A stretch of 64,000 bases of DNA from CADEDV01 sp964596345 (GTDB taxonomy: Bacteria; Bacteroidota; Bacteroidia; Chitinophagales; Chitinophagaceae), in assembly GCA_964596345.1 (NCBI GenBank), contig CAZQSZ010000004.1, forward strand, positions 372,001-436,000, given 5' to 3'. Position numbers and translations under genes: made by a program. Below the pieces are notes generated by a model. The model saw nothing but the letters and a program-made list of their open reading frames with translations, ran no database searches and was not told the DNA's origin. Numbering within the stretch: the stretch's first letter is position 1; each line of letters opens with the position of its first letter. Positions 1 to 8,789 of the stretch are shown here, in pieces.

Positions 1-1
1 G

Positions 2-913
2 TTGGTGCAATTCAAAGTGCTGCCGCATGTTGAAAAAGGAACTCCCTTGTTTTTTGTAGTGATCGATAATCTCCGGTTTGATCAGTGGAAAGCAATACAA
101 CCCATTTTTGCGGAGAGTTTCCGCATCCTGGAAGAGGATAGCTTCTATAGTATTTTACCAACAGCCACCCAGTATTGCCGGAATGCTATTTTTTCCGGCC
201 TGATGCCCATTGATATTGAAAAGCAATTCCCGGTGCAATGGAAGAATGATGATGAGGAAGGGGGAAAGAATCTGCACGAAGAAGAATTTTTCCGGGCACA
301 ATTAAAGAGATTAGGTAAGGGGGACCTGAAAATTTCTTACACCAAAGTATTAAATAACCAGGCCGGGCTCGACCTGGTGAATAATATCCATAACCTGCTG
401 AACAACGATATCAATGTGATCGTGTATAATTTTGTGGATATGCTCAGCCATGCCCGCACGGAAATGGAAGTGCTGAAAGAACTGGCCGGCGATGAAATGA
501 GTTACCGCAGCATCACAGCGAGCTGGTTTGAACATTCACCCCTGCACCAGGCATTGAAAAAAGTGGCGGAGAAGAATATCAGGATCGTACTGGCGACCGA
601 TCATGGCAGTGTGCGGGTGAAGACACCCTACAAAGTAGTGGGAGATAAACAAACCACGACCAATCTCCGGTATAAACACGGACGCAATTTAAATTACGAA
701 CCTAAAGAAGTGCTGGCTTTCCGTGATCCGAGAGAAGCGGGGCTGCCGGTACCAACCGTCAACTCTTCTTTCATTTTTGCCAAGGAAGATAGCTTTCTCT
801 GTTATCCGAATAACTACAATTATTATGTGAACTATTACAAGAATACCTTCCAGCACGGAGGTGTCAGCCTGGAGGAAATGATCGTTCCCGTGATCAAGAT
901 GCAGAGCAAATAA
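2..913 (+). CDS. porX: PorX-type response regulator/PglZ-domain protein, C-terminal part (5' end outside window)
   Basis: The reading frame is open to the window edge, so only the C-terminal ~303 residues are present; family members are roughly 510-520 residues with an N-terminal receiver domain that must lie upstream. The visible part is an alkaline-phosphatase-fold PglZ domain. Candidate metal ligands in residues of the visible part are D22 and T54 (IDN and LPTATQ), D146/H150 (FVDMLSH), D200-H201 (ATDHGS) and H285 (FQHGG). In the Bacteroidota PorX acts with PorY and a sigma factor to control type IX secretion and gliding. The family assignment is confident; the role here is inferred from the family. 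None of the exported proteins in this window shows a C-terminal sorting domain that I recognise. Confidence 0.9.
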   Translation: MVQFKVLPHVEKGTPLFFVVIDNLRFDQWKAIQPIFAESFRILEEDSFYSILPTATQYCRNAIFSGLMPIDIEKQFPVQWKNDDEEGGKNLHEEEFFRAQLKRLGKGDLKISYTKVLNNQAGLDLVNNIHNLLNNDINVIVYNFVDMLSHARTEMEVLKELAGDEMSYRSITASWFEHSPLHQALKKVAEKNIRIVLATDHGSVRVKTPYKVVGDKQTTTNLRYKHGRNLNYEPKEVLAFRDPREAGLPVPTVNSSFIFAKEDSFLCYPNNYNYYVNYYKNTFQHGGVSLEEMIVPVIKMQSK

Positions 914-1059
914 ACCCCTGTCCCCTAAAGGGGAACTTAGATCGAATAGTCTTCTCTTTGTGGAAAAGTATTAAATAAGAGAATTTCTTATATAGTAGTT
1001 TTGCATGTGCAGGAAAATTTAATCTGTAAACTCTAAACATCCCTTCAGGGGCCTGGGGC

Positions 1060-1344
1060 ATGAAATACACACAAACAACTCTTGATAAATTAGAAGCCAT
1101 TCCTGAACAATCCGGGTATGTATTGCGGTATGAGCGGGGCACTTTCCAAAGCGGGTATTGCATCCTGGAAGCCAGGAAAGTAGTGGTGTTAAATAAATTC
1201 CTGCAGATTGAAGGTCGTATCAATACCTTATTAGACCTGATACCGCAACTGGAGATCAATACAGAGGTGCTGACAGAAGATGCCAAAAAACTCTACCTCG
1301 ATATTATTTCCAAACTCGAGACAGAAGAGAACGGAAGCAATTAG
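1060..1344 (+). CDS. Small conserved-looking protein of unknown function
   Basis: A 94-residue soluble protein with no signal peptide or membrane segment. It is alpha/beta in character, with a Tyr/Arg-rich strand region (GYVLRYERG, residues ~20-28), a KVVVLNKFLQIEGR segment near residues 40-53 and a helical acidic C-terminus. I do not recognise the family. It lies 65 bases before the MBL-fold gene on the same strand and may be transcribed with it. The upstream gap (914-1059) contains the short palindrome TCCCCTAAAGGGGA at 921-934. ATG at 1060 is the only sensible start. Confidence 0.7.
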   Translation: MKYTQTTLDKLEAIPEQSGYVLRYERGTFQSGYCILEARKVVVLNKFLQIEGRINTLLDLIPQLEINTEVLTEDAKKLYLDIISKLETEENGSN

Positions 1345-1409
1345 TTATTCCACTTTTTGTTCGTCAAGGCGTCATAGTAGGTTAACTAATTAACCAATAA
1401 CTTTACGGG

Positions 1410-2186
1410 GTGACTTGTCCTCCTTTAAAAATTACTTTTCTCGGTACGGGTACCAGCAGCGGGGTGCCTATGATCGGCTGCGATTGTGCCGTATGCACAT
1501 CCACAGATAAAAGAGATAACCGTCTTCGTTCAAGCATACTGGTGCAATCTGCTGCCACATCACTGGTGGTGGACACTGGCCCGGATTTCAGGCAACAAAT
1601 GCTAAGGGAGAAAGTGAAACACCTGGATGCTGTTTTATTCACACACCCGCATAAAGATCATCTTGCCGGCCTGGATGATATCCGGGCATTTAACTTCTTT
1701 TCTAAAAGACCGATTGATATTTATGCAGACTCACTGACAGAGGAAGCCGTAAGAAGGGATTTTTATTATGCTTTTACTGATACCAAATATCCCGGTATCC
1801 CTGAATTGAATATGCATACCATCAACCTTGACCCTTTTATGGTGGGTGATATACCAGTTACTCCCATCCAGGTATGGCATTTAAAAATGCCGGTGCTTGG
1901 TTTTCGTTTCGGAAAATTCACTTACATCACTGATGCCAACCGGGTTGAGGAAGAAGAAAAAGAAAAGATCAGGGGAAGTGAAGTACTTGTTTTGAATGCA
2001 CTCCGCAAGCAAAAGCATATTTCCCATTTCACTCTTGGGGAGGCGATAGAGCTGGTACAGGAACTACAAATCCCCGGGGCTTATTTTACGCATATTTCAC
2101 ACCAGTTGGGTCTTCATGCGGAGATAGAAGCTGAATTGCCCGATGGAGTACATCTCGCATACGATGGACTTGCCTGGGGAGGTTAG
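1410..2186 (+). CDS. MBL-fold metallo-hydrolase (PhnP-like)
   Basis: A 258-residue metallo-beta-lactamase-fold hydrolase. The metal site is H79-x-H81-x-D83-H84 (THPHKDHLAG), with a later Asp (YITDANR) and His (HISHQLG) to complete a two-metal centre. A cysteine cluster C24-x-C26-x2-C29 follows the GTGTSSGVP glycine loop, as in the PhnP/phosphoribosyl cyclic phosphodiesterase group. The substrate cannot be read from sequence. The start is GTG at 1410; no ATG gives the full N-terminal strand. Just upstream is GTTAACTAATTAACC (1381-1395), a repeat word also seen at 9188 and 47970. Confidence 0.85.
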   Translation: MTCPPLKITFLGTGTSSGVPMIGCDCAVCTSTDKRDNRLRSSILVQSAATSLVVDTGPDFRQQMLREKVKHLDAVLFTHPHKDHLAGLDDIRAFNFFSKRPIDIYADSLTEEAVRRDFYYAFTDTKYPGIPELNMHTINLDPFMVGDIPVTPIQVWHLKMPVLGFRFGKFTYITDANRVEEEEKEKIRGSEVLVLNALRKQKHISHFTLGEAIELVQELQIPGAYFTHISHQLGLHAEIEAELPDGVHLAYDGLAWGG

Positions 2187-2279
2187 AAGATTTTATAACT
2201 AACAAGTGTTAGTGTAAAAGATTTTCCCTTATCTTGCATCCGCCTTTAATGATTGTTTTGCCATGATCTTAAGGCACGG

Positions 2280-2313
2280 ACAGTGCCACCCCGGCTTCCT
2301 GGTGTGGCACTGT
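2280..2313 (+). promoter_or_regulatory. Strong hairpin in leader of acyl-CoA dehydrogenase gene
   Basis: Arms 2280-2289 (ACAGTGCCAC) and 2304-2313 (GTGGCACTGT) pair perfectly over 10 bp, with two further inner C-G pairs. No T-run follows, so it is not a typical intrinsic terminator for the MBL gene 94 bases upstream. It ends 32 bases before the acyl-CoA dehydrogenase ATG. A TATCTTGC box at 2230-2237 is a possible -7 element, which would place the hairpin in the leader. Confidence 0.5.
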
Positions 2314-2345
2314 TATTAGTAATTAACACCAACGATTGTAACACT

Positions 2346-3488
2346 ATGAATTTTCAGTCATCTGAACTCACACAACAGGTAGGCCATACAGCCCGTGATT
2401 TTGCACAGCGTTATATCAGACCCCATGTCATGGAATGGGATGAACAACAACAATTCCCGGTTCATATTTTTAAGGAAATGGGCAAACTGGGTTTGATGGG
2501 AGTCCTGGTGCCCGAACAGTATGGAGGTGCGGGTCTTGGTTATTTTGAATACAAAATGGTTATTGAAGAAATCGCTAAAGTATGCGGTTCGGTAGGCCTT
2601 AGCCTGGCTGCACATAATTCCTTATGCACCGGGCATATCATGACCTTCGGTAATGAAGAGCAAAAGAAAAAATATTTACCTAAACTGGCTACTGCTGAAT
2701 GGATCGGTGCCTGGGGGCTGACAGAAGCGAATACAGGCAGTGATGCAGGCAATATGAAATGCACGGCTGTTAAAGACGGCAATGACTGGATCATCAATGG
2801 AACCAAAAACTGGATCACTCATGGTAACAGTGGCGATGTGGCGGTAGTGATCTGCAGAACGGGGGAGCCCCGCACTAAAAATAACTCGACTGCTTTTGTG
2901 GTGGAACGGGGAACCAAAGGATTCAGTGCCGGTAAGAAAGAAAATAAACTGGGTATGCGGGCCAGTGAAACAACAGAGATGGTTTTTGATCAGTGCCGTA
3001 TCCCGGATGCTAACCGGCTGGGCGAAGTGGGAGATGGTTTTAAACAAGCGATGAAAGTACTGGATGGTGGAAGAATATCCATTGCCTCTCTTTCTATTGG
3101 TATTGCCAAAGGGGCTTATGAAGCCGCATTGAAATATTCGCAGGAACGCTACCAGTTCGATCAGCCTATTTCCAGTTTCCAGGGAATCTCCTTTAAACTG
3201 GCCGATATGGCTACGGAAATTGCAGCGGCAGAACTGCTTACTTTACAGGCTTGCGACCTGAAGGAACGAAAACAACCGATGACCAAAGAAGCAGCTATGG
3301 CAAAATATTATGCCAGTGAAGTGGCCGTGAAAGTGGCCAATGATGCCGTACAGGTATTCGGCGGTTATGGATATACCAAAGATTTCCCGGTTGAAAAATT
3401 TTACCGGGATGCCAAACTTTGTACCATTGGGGAAGGCACCAGCGAGATACAAAAGATCGTTATTTCCAGGGAAGTATTACGCAGCTAA
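2346..3488 (+). CDS. Acyl-CoA dehydrogenase
   Basis: A 380-residue FAD-dependent acyl-CoA dehydrogenase (short/medium-chain or butyryl-CoA type) catalysing alpha,beta-dehydrogenation of acyl-CoA in beta-oxidation or branched-chain amino acid breakdown. Visible signatures are the N-terminal helical domain, GAWGLTEANTGSD in the FAD/substrate-binding middle domain, the PISSFQGISFKLADMA helix, and the C-terminal VFGGYGYTKDFPVEKFYRDA followed by GEGTSEIQ containing the likely catalytic Glu region. An in-frame ATG exists at 2253, but the 31 residues it adds match no family N-terminus and would cross the leader hairpin, so ATG 2346 is chosen. The exact chain-length specificity is not determinable. 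Confidence 0.93.
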   Translation: MNFQSSELTQQVGHTARDFAQRYIRPHVMEWDEQQQFPVHIFKEMGKLGLMGVLVPEQYGGAGLGYFEYKMVIEEIAKVCGSVGLSLAAHNSLCTGHIMTFGNEEQKKKYLPKLATAEWIGAWGLTEANTGSDAGNMKCTAVKDGNDWIINGTKNWITHGNSGDVAVVICRTGEPRTKNNSTAFVVERGTKGFSAGKKENKLGMRASETTEMVFDQCRIPDANRLGEVGDGFKQAMKVLDGGRISIASLSIGIAKGAYEAALKYSQERYQFDQPISSFQGISFKLADMATEIAAAELLTLQACDLKERKQPMTKEAAMAKYYASEVAVKVANDAVQVFGGYGYTKDFPVEKFYRDAKLCTIGEGTSEIQKIVISREVLRS

Positions 3489-3514
3489 TAACCCTCCCGC
3501 TGAAATTTTTATCC

Positions 3515-3540
3515 AATCCTGTTGCAGCAGGATTTTTTTA
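3515..3540 (+). terminator. Intrinsic terminator after acyl-CoA dehydrogenase
   Basis: AATCCTG (3515-3521) pairs with CAGGATT (3528-3534) around a 6-base loop and runs into seven T residues (3533-3539). It lies 26 bases after the stop codon. Confidence 0.75.
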
Positions 3541-3602
3541 TTTCCGTTATTTAACGGTGCAGGTATGGTTGTTTGCCCGTTTATTAAACCGGGTTTTCCG
3601 TA

Positions 3603-3610
3603 TAGATTTG
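3603..3610 (+). promoter_or_regulatory. Candidate -7 promoter box for lipoprotein gene
   Basis: TAGATTTG matches the Bacteroidota -7 consensus TAnnTTTG at all positions, 37 bases before the ATG at 3648 and downstream of a terminator. No well-spaced -33 TTTG was found. A small palindrome, CCGTTATTTAACGG (3544-3557), lies upstream. Confidence 0.5.
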
Positions 3611-3647
3611 TGGAGACTCATTTTTCTTTCACTAAAACAATATATGT

Positions 3648-4307
3648 ATGAAAAAAGCCATGATCGCTGCCAACATCCTGTTCTTTATTATTGTGGGCTT
3701 TTATGCCTGTAACCAGCAGAAAACGGAAACGGATCCCTGCCGGCAATTACATGCCAAAGACTACAGCGGCAAACCCATGAAGGGCTACCTGGATGTGAAC
3801 CTTGCTAAAGAAATCGCTGACCTGTATTATGGAGACAAGGACAAAGCGTATATTTCAGATGCAGGCGGCATTACCAATATTGAAGACGCCAAAGCCGTAT
3901 GGTTCGACCTGGAAACACTCAAACAATATATCTGGCAGATAGAGGATACGCTTTGTAAACAAGGTTGTAATATCGATAGTCTTGGGTTGGGTATGCATGT
4001 GTATTTCGCTAAATATCCCGATTCATCATTGATCAAACAGTTTGGAGTTGATCCGAAATATGCCCTGCACCAGACCGTTTTCCTGACCGCTACGTATAAA
4101 GGGCAAAAAGGAAATATTGATTTTGATCCCTTCCATCCCGGAGCTGATAAATGCAAGCCTACACCACTGGGAGCTTATTTGCAACGATCTGCCAGCAGCA
4201 AGGAAGGGATGAAACTGGGCGGTGGTGATGGTGCAGGAGTATTGAATCATGGGGACCTGGCACCACCTCCTGCAGGAACAGGCGAATTTCCCAGCGGGGA
4301 AAATTGA
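3648..4307 (+). CDS. Lipoprotein of unknown function
   Basis: A 219-residue protein with a type II signal peptide: MKKA followed by a hydrophobic core and a lipobox ending at C21 (GFYAC). After cleavage it would be anchored in a membrane facing the periplasm or surface. The mature part has no motif I recognise. It contains further cysteines (CRQLH, LCKQGC, DKCKP) and a low-complexity Gly/Pro-rich C-terminus (GGGDGAG, PPPAGTG). It is followed after 30 bases by the 7TM gene, but its own content does not connect it to signalling. Confidence 0.75.
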   Translation: MKKAMIAANILFFIIVGFYACNQQKTETDPCRQLHAKDYSGKPMKGYLDVNLAKEIADLYYGDKDKAYISDAGGITNIEDAKAVWFDLETLKQYIWQIEDTLCKQGCNIDSLGLGMHVYFAKYPDSSLIKQFGVDPKYALHQTVFLTATYKGQKGNIDFDPFHPGADKCKPTPLGAYLQRSASSKEGMKLGGGDGAGVLNHGDLAPPPAGTGEFPSGEN

Positions 4308-4337
4308 AACAAGATTTTTTACTGAAAAGGTTACTTT

Positions 4338-4997
4338 TTGGAAACTACTGACATTCTAAAATGGACACTTAATGTCTTCGAACTGATTGCCTGCATTACA
4401 GGTTTCATATGCTGGAATAAAATCAATGCCAGCTATTGGAGATTCTTTCCTGTTTTTCTTCTTATTATAATATTGATAGAAATAACTGGGAAAATCATTT
4501 TAGTTGTTTTTGATGACATTAAGCTCAACTCAGCAATGTATCGGTATTTTGGTATACCGATACAGTTTTTATTTTATTTCTGGTTATTCCGAAAGTATTT
4601 TTTTGACTCGGCACAGCGATACTGGCCCGTGGCCGGGCTAATTATTTATGTAATAAGCTGGTTAGGGGAAATGTTTTTTTTCGAAAAAGCAAAATACTGG
4701 TTCATGTCTTTTTCTTACACGATCGGGAATATTGTACTTCTTGTTTTAATCATTACTTTTTTCATAAAATTTATTCATAGCGAACAGATATTGAAATACA
4801 GGGAGAGTACAATGTTTTGGGTTTGTCTTGGCCTATTGTCGTTTTACCTCGGAACTTTCCCGTTTTATGCACTCCGGAATACGCTGTTTCATAATTATAA
4901 TGAGGTTTTTAATATTTACTATCATGTAAATTTTATTTTAGATTACTTAATGTATATATTTTTCACCATCGCATTTATATGGGGCAGGCCGAAATAA
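4338..4997 (+). CDS. Seven-transmembrane protein, stand-alone sensor candidate
   Basis: A 219-residue integral membrane protein with seven hydrophobic segments by eye, near residues 12-26, 34-58, 67-89, 95-115, 124-146, 157-179 and 194-216, and almost no soluble domain. The start is TTG at 4338; the next in-frame Met would remove two membrane segments. Its end overlaps the start of the histidine kinase gene by 19 bases, indicating translational coupling. Its overall plan resembles the 7TM module fused to the kinase encoded at 48210, so I infer it is the detached sensor for the next gene. No ligand can be proposed. Confidence 0.75.
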   Translation: METTDILKWTLNVFELIACITGFICWNKINASYWRFFPVFLLIIILIEITGKIILVVFDDIKLNSAMYRYFGIPIQFLFYFWLFRKYFFDSAQRYWPVAGLIIYVISWLGEMFFFEKAKYWFMSFSYTIGNIVLLVLIITFFIKFIHSEQILKYRESTMFWVCLGLLSFYLGTFPFYALRNTLFHNYNEVFNIYYHVNFILDYLMYIFFTIAFIWGRPK

Positions 4998-5770
4998 CCA
5001 TATTCATCATACTTGCAAATATCATTTTGCTGATCCTGGTCTCCGGGATCATCATCTTTATTTTTCAATACCGGAAACGGAAGATCCTGCATGAAAAAGA
5101 AAAAGCCCTGATCGAGGAAAAACACAAACTGGATATCCTGCATACCCAATTGCAGGCACAGGAACAAACCATGCAGTTTATAGGCCGGGAGATCCATGAT
5201 AGTGTGGCGCAAAAATTGACCCTCGCCACGATCTATACCCAAAAGCTCGAATACGAGAACCGGGTTCCCGAGATTGCCGATAAGCTGCAACGGATCAGCA
5301 GCGTTATTAATGATTCACTGGAAGAACTGAGAGATCTTTCCCGCACACTGGCCGATAATAAAATGCATGAGACCAGCCTGGCTGATCTTCTTTTTTTTGA
5401 ATGTGGACGGGTGAATGATACAGGCGTTTGCAAAGCCGTTTTTGAATCCGATTTTACCCGGGAGATCAGCGTCACGGTAAAAAGCTTCCTGCTGAGAATT
5501 GCCCAGGAATTTATGCAGAATAGCCTCAAACATTCGGAAGGCGACCTGATCACAGTTCAATTATCTCAAACAGCAGATGGATTGTTATTAAAAGCGGCTG
5601 ATAACGGGAAGGGCTTTGATAGTACTAACGTTCAGTCAAGAGGCATTGGTTTGGCGAATATGAAAAGACGTGTACATCTGATCGGCGGATTGTTTAATTT
5701 GCAAAGCGAACCCGGTAAGGGAACGCAACTGGAAATTACGATCCCTGAAAAGAACCTGGCGTCTGATTAA
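4979..5770 (+). CDS. Sensor histidine kinase (HisKA_3 type), short form
   Basis: A 263-residue kinase with one N-terminal membrane helix (residues ~7-29), a coiled coil (~32-65), a DHp helix with phospho-accepting H73 (REIHDSVAQKL) and a HATPase domain with N box (EFMQNSLKHS), G1 box (DNGKGFD) and G2 box (GIGLANM). It has no sensory domain of its own. The gene overlaps the upstream 7TM gene by 19 bases and is followed after 6 bases by a NarL regulator, its obvious partner. The kinase family pairs with LuxR-type regulators. Signal input probably comes from the 7TM protein, which is inference. Confidence 0.92.
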   Translation: MGQAEITIFIILANIILLILVSGIIIFIFQYRKRKILHEKEKALIEEKHKLDILHTQLQAQEQTMQFIGREIHDSVAQKLTLATIYTQKLEYENRVPEIADKLQRISSVINDSLEELRDLSRTLADNKMHETSLADLLFFECGRVNDTGVCKAVFESDFTREISVTVKSFLLRIAQEFMQNSLKHSEGDLITVQLSQTADGLLLKAADNGKGFDSTNVQSRGIGLANMKRRVHLIGGLFNLQSEPGKGTQLEITIPEKNLASD

Positions 5771-5776
5771 TAACCT

Positions 5777-6424
5777 ATGCCCACCACCATTGTCATTGTT
5801 GATGACCACCTGCTTATTGCGAAGGCGATTACTTCCATCATTGAACAATTTAATGATTACAAAGTATTGTATGAATGTGAGAATGGAAAAGTACTGCAGG
5901 ACCGTTTTCAGCATTCCAAAAATATTCCCCGTATTATTTTACTGGATATCTCCATGCCCGAAATGGATGGCTTTGAAACCGCCATCTGGCTTCGTCAAAC
6001 TCACCCGGAGGTGCTGATCATGGCATTGACGATGCAATCTGATGATGAGTCGTTGTTAAAAATGATTAAATGCGGAGCCAAAGCATATCTCCAGAAAAAT
6101 GTACACCCCACAGAACTTGAAAAAGCACTGGATGCATTGCAAAAAAAAGGTTTTTATTATCCCGACTGGGCTACCAGCCGGGTATTGCACAGCATCGCCA
6201 ACGGCGGCACTGAAAATAATAACGGTATTCCGTTGAGCGACCGGGAAAAAGATTTTCTCCGGTTCACCTGCACCGAACTGACGTATAAGGAGATCGGTGA
6301 AAAAATGTTCTGCAGTCACCGGACGGTGGAAAGCTACCGGGACAGTTTATTTGAAAAACTCGGAGTGAAGACAAGAGTGGCCCTGGCACTGTATGCGGTA
6401 AAGATCGGGCTGTATAAACTGTGA
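5777..6424 (+). CDS. NarL/LuxR-family response regulator
   Basis: A 215-residue regulator. The receiver domain (residues ~1-125) has acidic pocket D9-D10, phospho-acceptor D57 (LLDISMPEMDG), a Thr/Ser switch region (ALTMQS) and a Lys (YLQKN). The C-terminal LuxR helix-turn-helix (residues ~150-212) contains LSDREKDFLRFTCTELTYKEIG and HRTVESYRDSLFEKLGV. It is the third gene of the 7TM-kinase-regulator operon. Target genes are unknown; no copy of the 33 kb palindrome was seen nearby. Confidence 0.95.
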   Translation: MPTTIVIVDDHLLIAKAITSIIEQFNDYKVLYECENGKVLQDRFQHSKNIPRIILLDISMPEMDGFETAIWLRQTHPEVLIMALTMQSDDESLLKMIKCGAKAYLQKNVHPTELEKALDALQKKGFYYPDWATSRVLHSIANGGTENNNGIPLSDREKDFLRFTCTELTYKEIGEKMFCSHRTVESYRDSLFEKLGVKTRVALALYAVKIGLYKL

Positions 6425-6454
6425 GATGAACAAACGCTGTTGTAATTTTATAGG

Positions 6455-6913
6455 GTGAACAGGCAGGTCAATTATATCATTTCTGCTCATCTTCTTTTGG
6501 CAACACTAACGGCAGGGCTGTTGTTCATTAAAAATATTTCTTCAACGGAATTGTTGTCGGAAAAACAAGAAGCTTTCTGCGGCACAGTTAGCCCAACTGC
6601 TGCTGTTTTATCTGAAACTGCGGCGAAGGGCAAAACCTTATTTATGAGTCGTTGTGCTTCTTGTCATTCTATTTTTAAAGATGCGACAGGCCCGGGCTTG
6701 TTGGGCTTCCAGAACCGTGGTCCCTGGTCAGACAGTAACAAATTATATGAATGGATAAAAAATCCGTCGGAGTTCATGAAGAAAGACCCTTATACAAGAG
6801 AGCTAAAAAAGCAATATGGAACAGTGATGACAGGCTTCCCGGATATAACGAGAGATGAAGTGGATGCCATTGCTGATTTCTTAATACAGTACGAAGCTCA
6901 GAGAGGATATTAA
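6455..6913 (+). CDS. Exported c-type cytochrome
   Basis: A 152-residue mono-haem cytochrome c with an N-terminal signal anchor (residues ~7-25). Haem attachment is at C67-A-S-C70-H71, with a GPGLLGFQNRGP segment typical of class I cytochromes, and M125 (TVMTGFP) is the probable sixth ligand. It would transfer electrons in the periplasm or at the membrane. The start is GTG at 6455, only five bases after a TAATTTTA box (6443-6450). Its stop lies one base from the end of the convergent exporter gene. Confidence 0.85.
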   Translation: MNRQVNYIISAHLLLATLTAGLLFIKNISSTELLSEKQEAFCGTVSPTAAVLSETAAKGKTLFMSRCASCHSIFKDATGPGLLGFQNRGPWSDSNKLYEWIKNPSEFMKKDPYTRELKKQYGTVMTGFPDITRDEVDAIADFLIQYEAQRGY

Positions 6914-6914
6914 A

Positions 6915-8723
6915 TCATTTCACCTCCTGCATTTCCACCAGTTTCCTGTAAAAACCATTTTGGGCGATCAGTTCTTCATGGTTACCCCGTTCAACGATCT
7001 TTCCTTTTTGCAATACGATAATTTCATCAGCATGCCGGATGGTGGACAACCGGTGTGCAATCACGATACTGGTCCGGTTCTGCATCATATTATTGATGGC
7101 ATCCTGCACTAACCGTTCGCTTTCTGTGTCAAGGGAAGAAGTAGCTTCATCCAAAATCAGGATCGGTGGGTTTTTAAGTACGGCCCTCGCAATGGTTAGC
7201 CGCTGGCGTTCACCACCACTTAGTTTGCTTCCCCGGTCACCGATATTACTGCTGTAGCCGCCTTCTTTTTTAATGATGAATTCATGGGCATTGGCAATTT
7301 TAGCCGCTTCTTCTATCTGTTCTGCAGTGGCCTGCTGGTCACCTAATGCAATATTATTGGCAATGGTATCATTGAATAAAATAGGTTCCTGGGTCACGAT
7401 ACTCATCTGGCTGCGTACGGAATGCAGGGAATAGTCTTTGATATTGATACCGTCGATCAATACTTCTCCACTGGTCACATCATGAAAACGGGGTACCAGG
7501 TCTGCCAAAGTAGATTTACCGGCGCCGGAGGAACCGACAAGTGCGACTGTTTTTCCTTTAGCCACTGTAAAGCTGATATTGTCAAGGATTACAGCATCTG
7601 CATAGGCAAAACTGGCATTGCGGAATTCGATCGAATGATTAAAAGAAGTCAACTGCCTGCCGGTTGGATTGTCGTCTACCGTAACCGGAGTTTTCAATAT
7701 TTCTTCAATGCGGATAATTGCCGCAGATCCTTTTTGCATATTGCTGAAGGAGGTTGACAATGCTTTCACCGGGTTGATGATATTATAAAACAGAGCGAGG
7801 TAAGCAAGAAAAGTGGAAGGGGCCAATGGAATTTTTTGCCCCAGTACCAGTTGCCCGCCAAACCAGAGAATACCTACAAAAACCAGCACCCCTAAAAACT
7901 CAGATACGGGTGATGCCATATCCCTGCGCCGGCTGATCTTGTTTTTTGCATTTAGTAATTCGTCATTGGTTTTTTCAAACCTGGATTTTAATAAGGTTTC
8001 AATATTAAAAGCCTTTATTACCCGCAGCCCATTCAGTGTTTCATCCATAATGGATAAGGATTCGCCCTGTTTAATGGCAGCTTCATTAGACTGTTTTTTT
8101 AGTGTTCTTGAAATACGGCCTAGAATAAAACCGATAATGGGTATGCAAACAAGAATAGCCAGTGTTAATTGCGGGCTGATATAAAACAGGACCGCAAAAT
8201 TGATCAATATTGTCAGCGGGTCCCTGATCCATCCTTCCAATGCACCTACCAGGGAGTTCTCTACTTCATATACATCGTTGGTGCTTCGGCTGATAATGTC
8301 GCCCTTTCTTTTTTCTGTAAAAAAGCCAACCGGGAGTTGTAATATTTTATTATACAGGTCGGAGCGAAGCGTGTTGACAATTTTGTTCTTTAACGGGTTG
8401 AGAATATAAAAAGAGAAATAGAGAAACAGGTTTTTTAACAGAATGGAGAATACGATAATAACGCAGATCATTGCTAAAGCACCAACTGCATCCATTTTGC
8501 CTACCTGTTTCACCATCAGGCTGCGCAGGGATTCCATGACGGGGTTATCAATTGTTTTCGTAAGGCTGGAACTGTCACCTTTGAATATGAGGTCGAAAAA
8601 AGGAGCCAGCATACCAAAAGAAACAATACCGAAAACAATAGAAAGAAGGATACACAAAAAGTAAAGGGCAATTTTGCCCTTGTAATTCTTCAAATAGCTG
8701 AAAATTCTTGAATATTTATTCAT
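6915..8723 (-). CDS. MsbA-like ABC transporter, fused permease and ATPase
   Basis: A 602-residue half-transporter. Residues ~15-330 form a six-helix exporter domain. The nucleotide-binding domain has Walker A GSSGAGKS (~397-404), Q-loop (VTQEP), signature LSGGERQ (501-507), Walker B ILILDEATS (521-529) and the H-loop IAHRLS. The family exports lipid A-core or other lipids from the inner membrane as a homodimer, but drug or peptide exporters look similar, so substrate is inferred. It is transcribed divergently from rbfA across a 66-base gap. Confidence 0.85.
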   Translation of the reverse strand: MNKYSRIFSYLKNYKGKIALYFLCILLSIVFGIVSFGMLAPFFDLIFKGDSSSLTKTIDNPVMESLRSLMVKQVGKMDAVGALAMICVIIVFSILLKNLFLYFSFYILNPLKNKIVNTLRSDLYNKILQLPVGFFTEKRKGDIISRSTNDVYEVENSLVGALEGWIRDPLTILINFAVLFYISPQLTLAILVCIPIIGFILGRISRTLKKQSNEAAIKQGESLSIMDETLNGLRVIKAFNIETLLKSRFEKTNDELLNAKNKISRRRDMASPVSEFLGVLVFVGILWFGGQLVLGQKIPLAPSTFLAYLALFYNIINPVKALSTSFSNMQKGSAAIIRIEEILKTPVTVDDNPTGRQLTSFNHSIEFRNASFAYADAVILDNISFTVAKGKTVALVGSSGAGKSTLADLVPRFHDVTSGEVLIDGINIKDYSLHSVRSQMSIVTQEPILFNDTIANNIALGDQQATAEQIEEAAKIANAHEFIIKKEGGYSSNIGDRGSKLSGGERQRLTIARAVLKNPPILILDEATSSLDTESERLVQDAINNMMQNRTSIVIAHRLSTIRHADEIIVLQKGKIVERGNHEELIAQNGFYRKLVEMQEVK

Positions 8724-8789
8724 CGCCTGTATTAATCGCTTAAACGGGGCAAAGTAACTAATTTTACAGCGAACTCAATTGTTAAGAAC

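Noticed and set aside
2253..2345. Longer N-terminus for the acyl-CoA dehydrogenase
   Set aside because: The extra 31 residues match nothing in the family and would translate through the leader hairpin.
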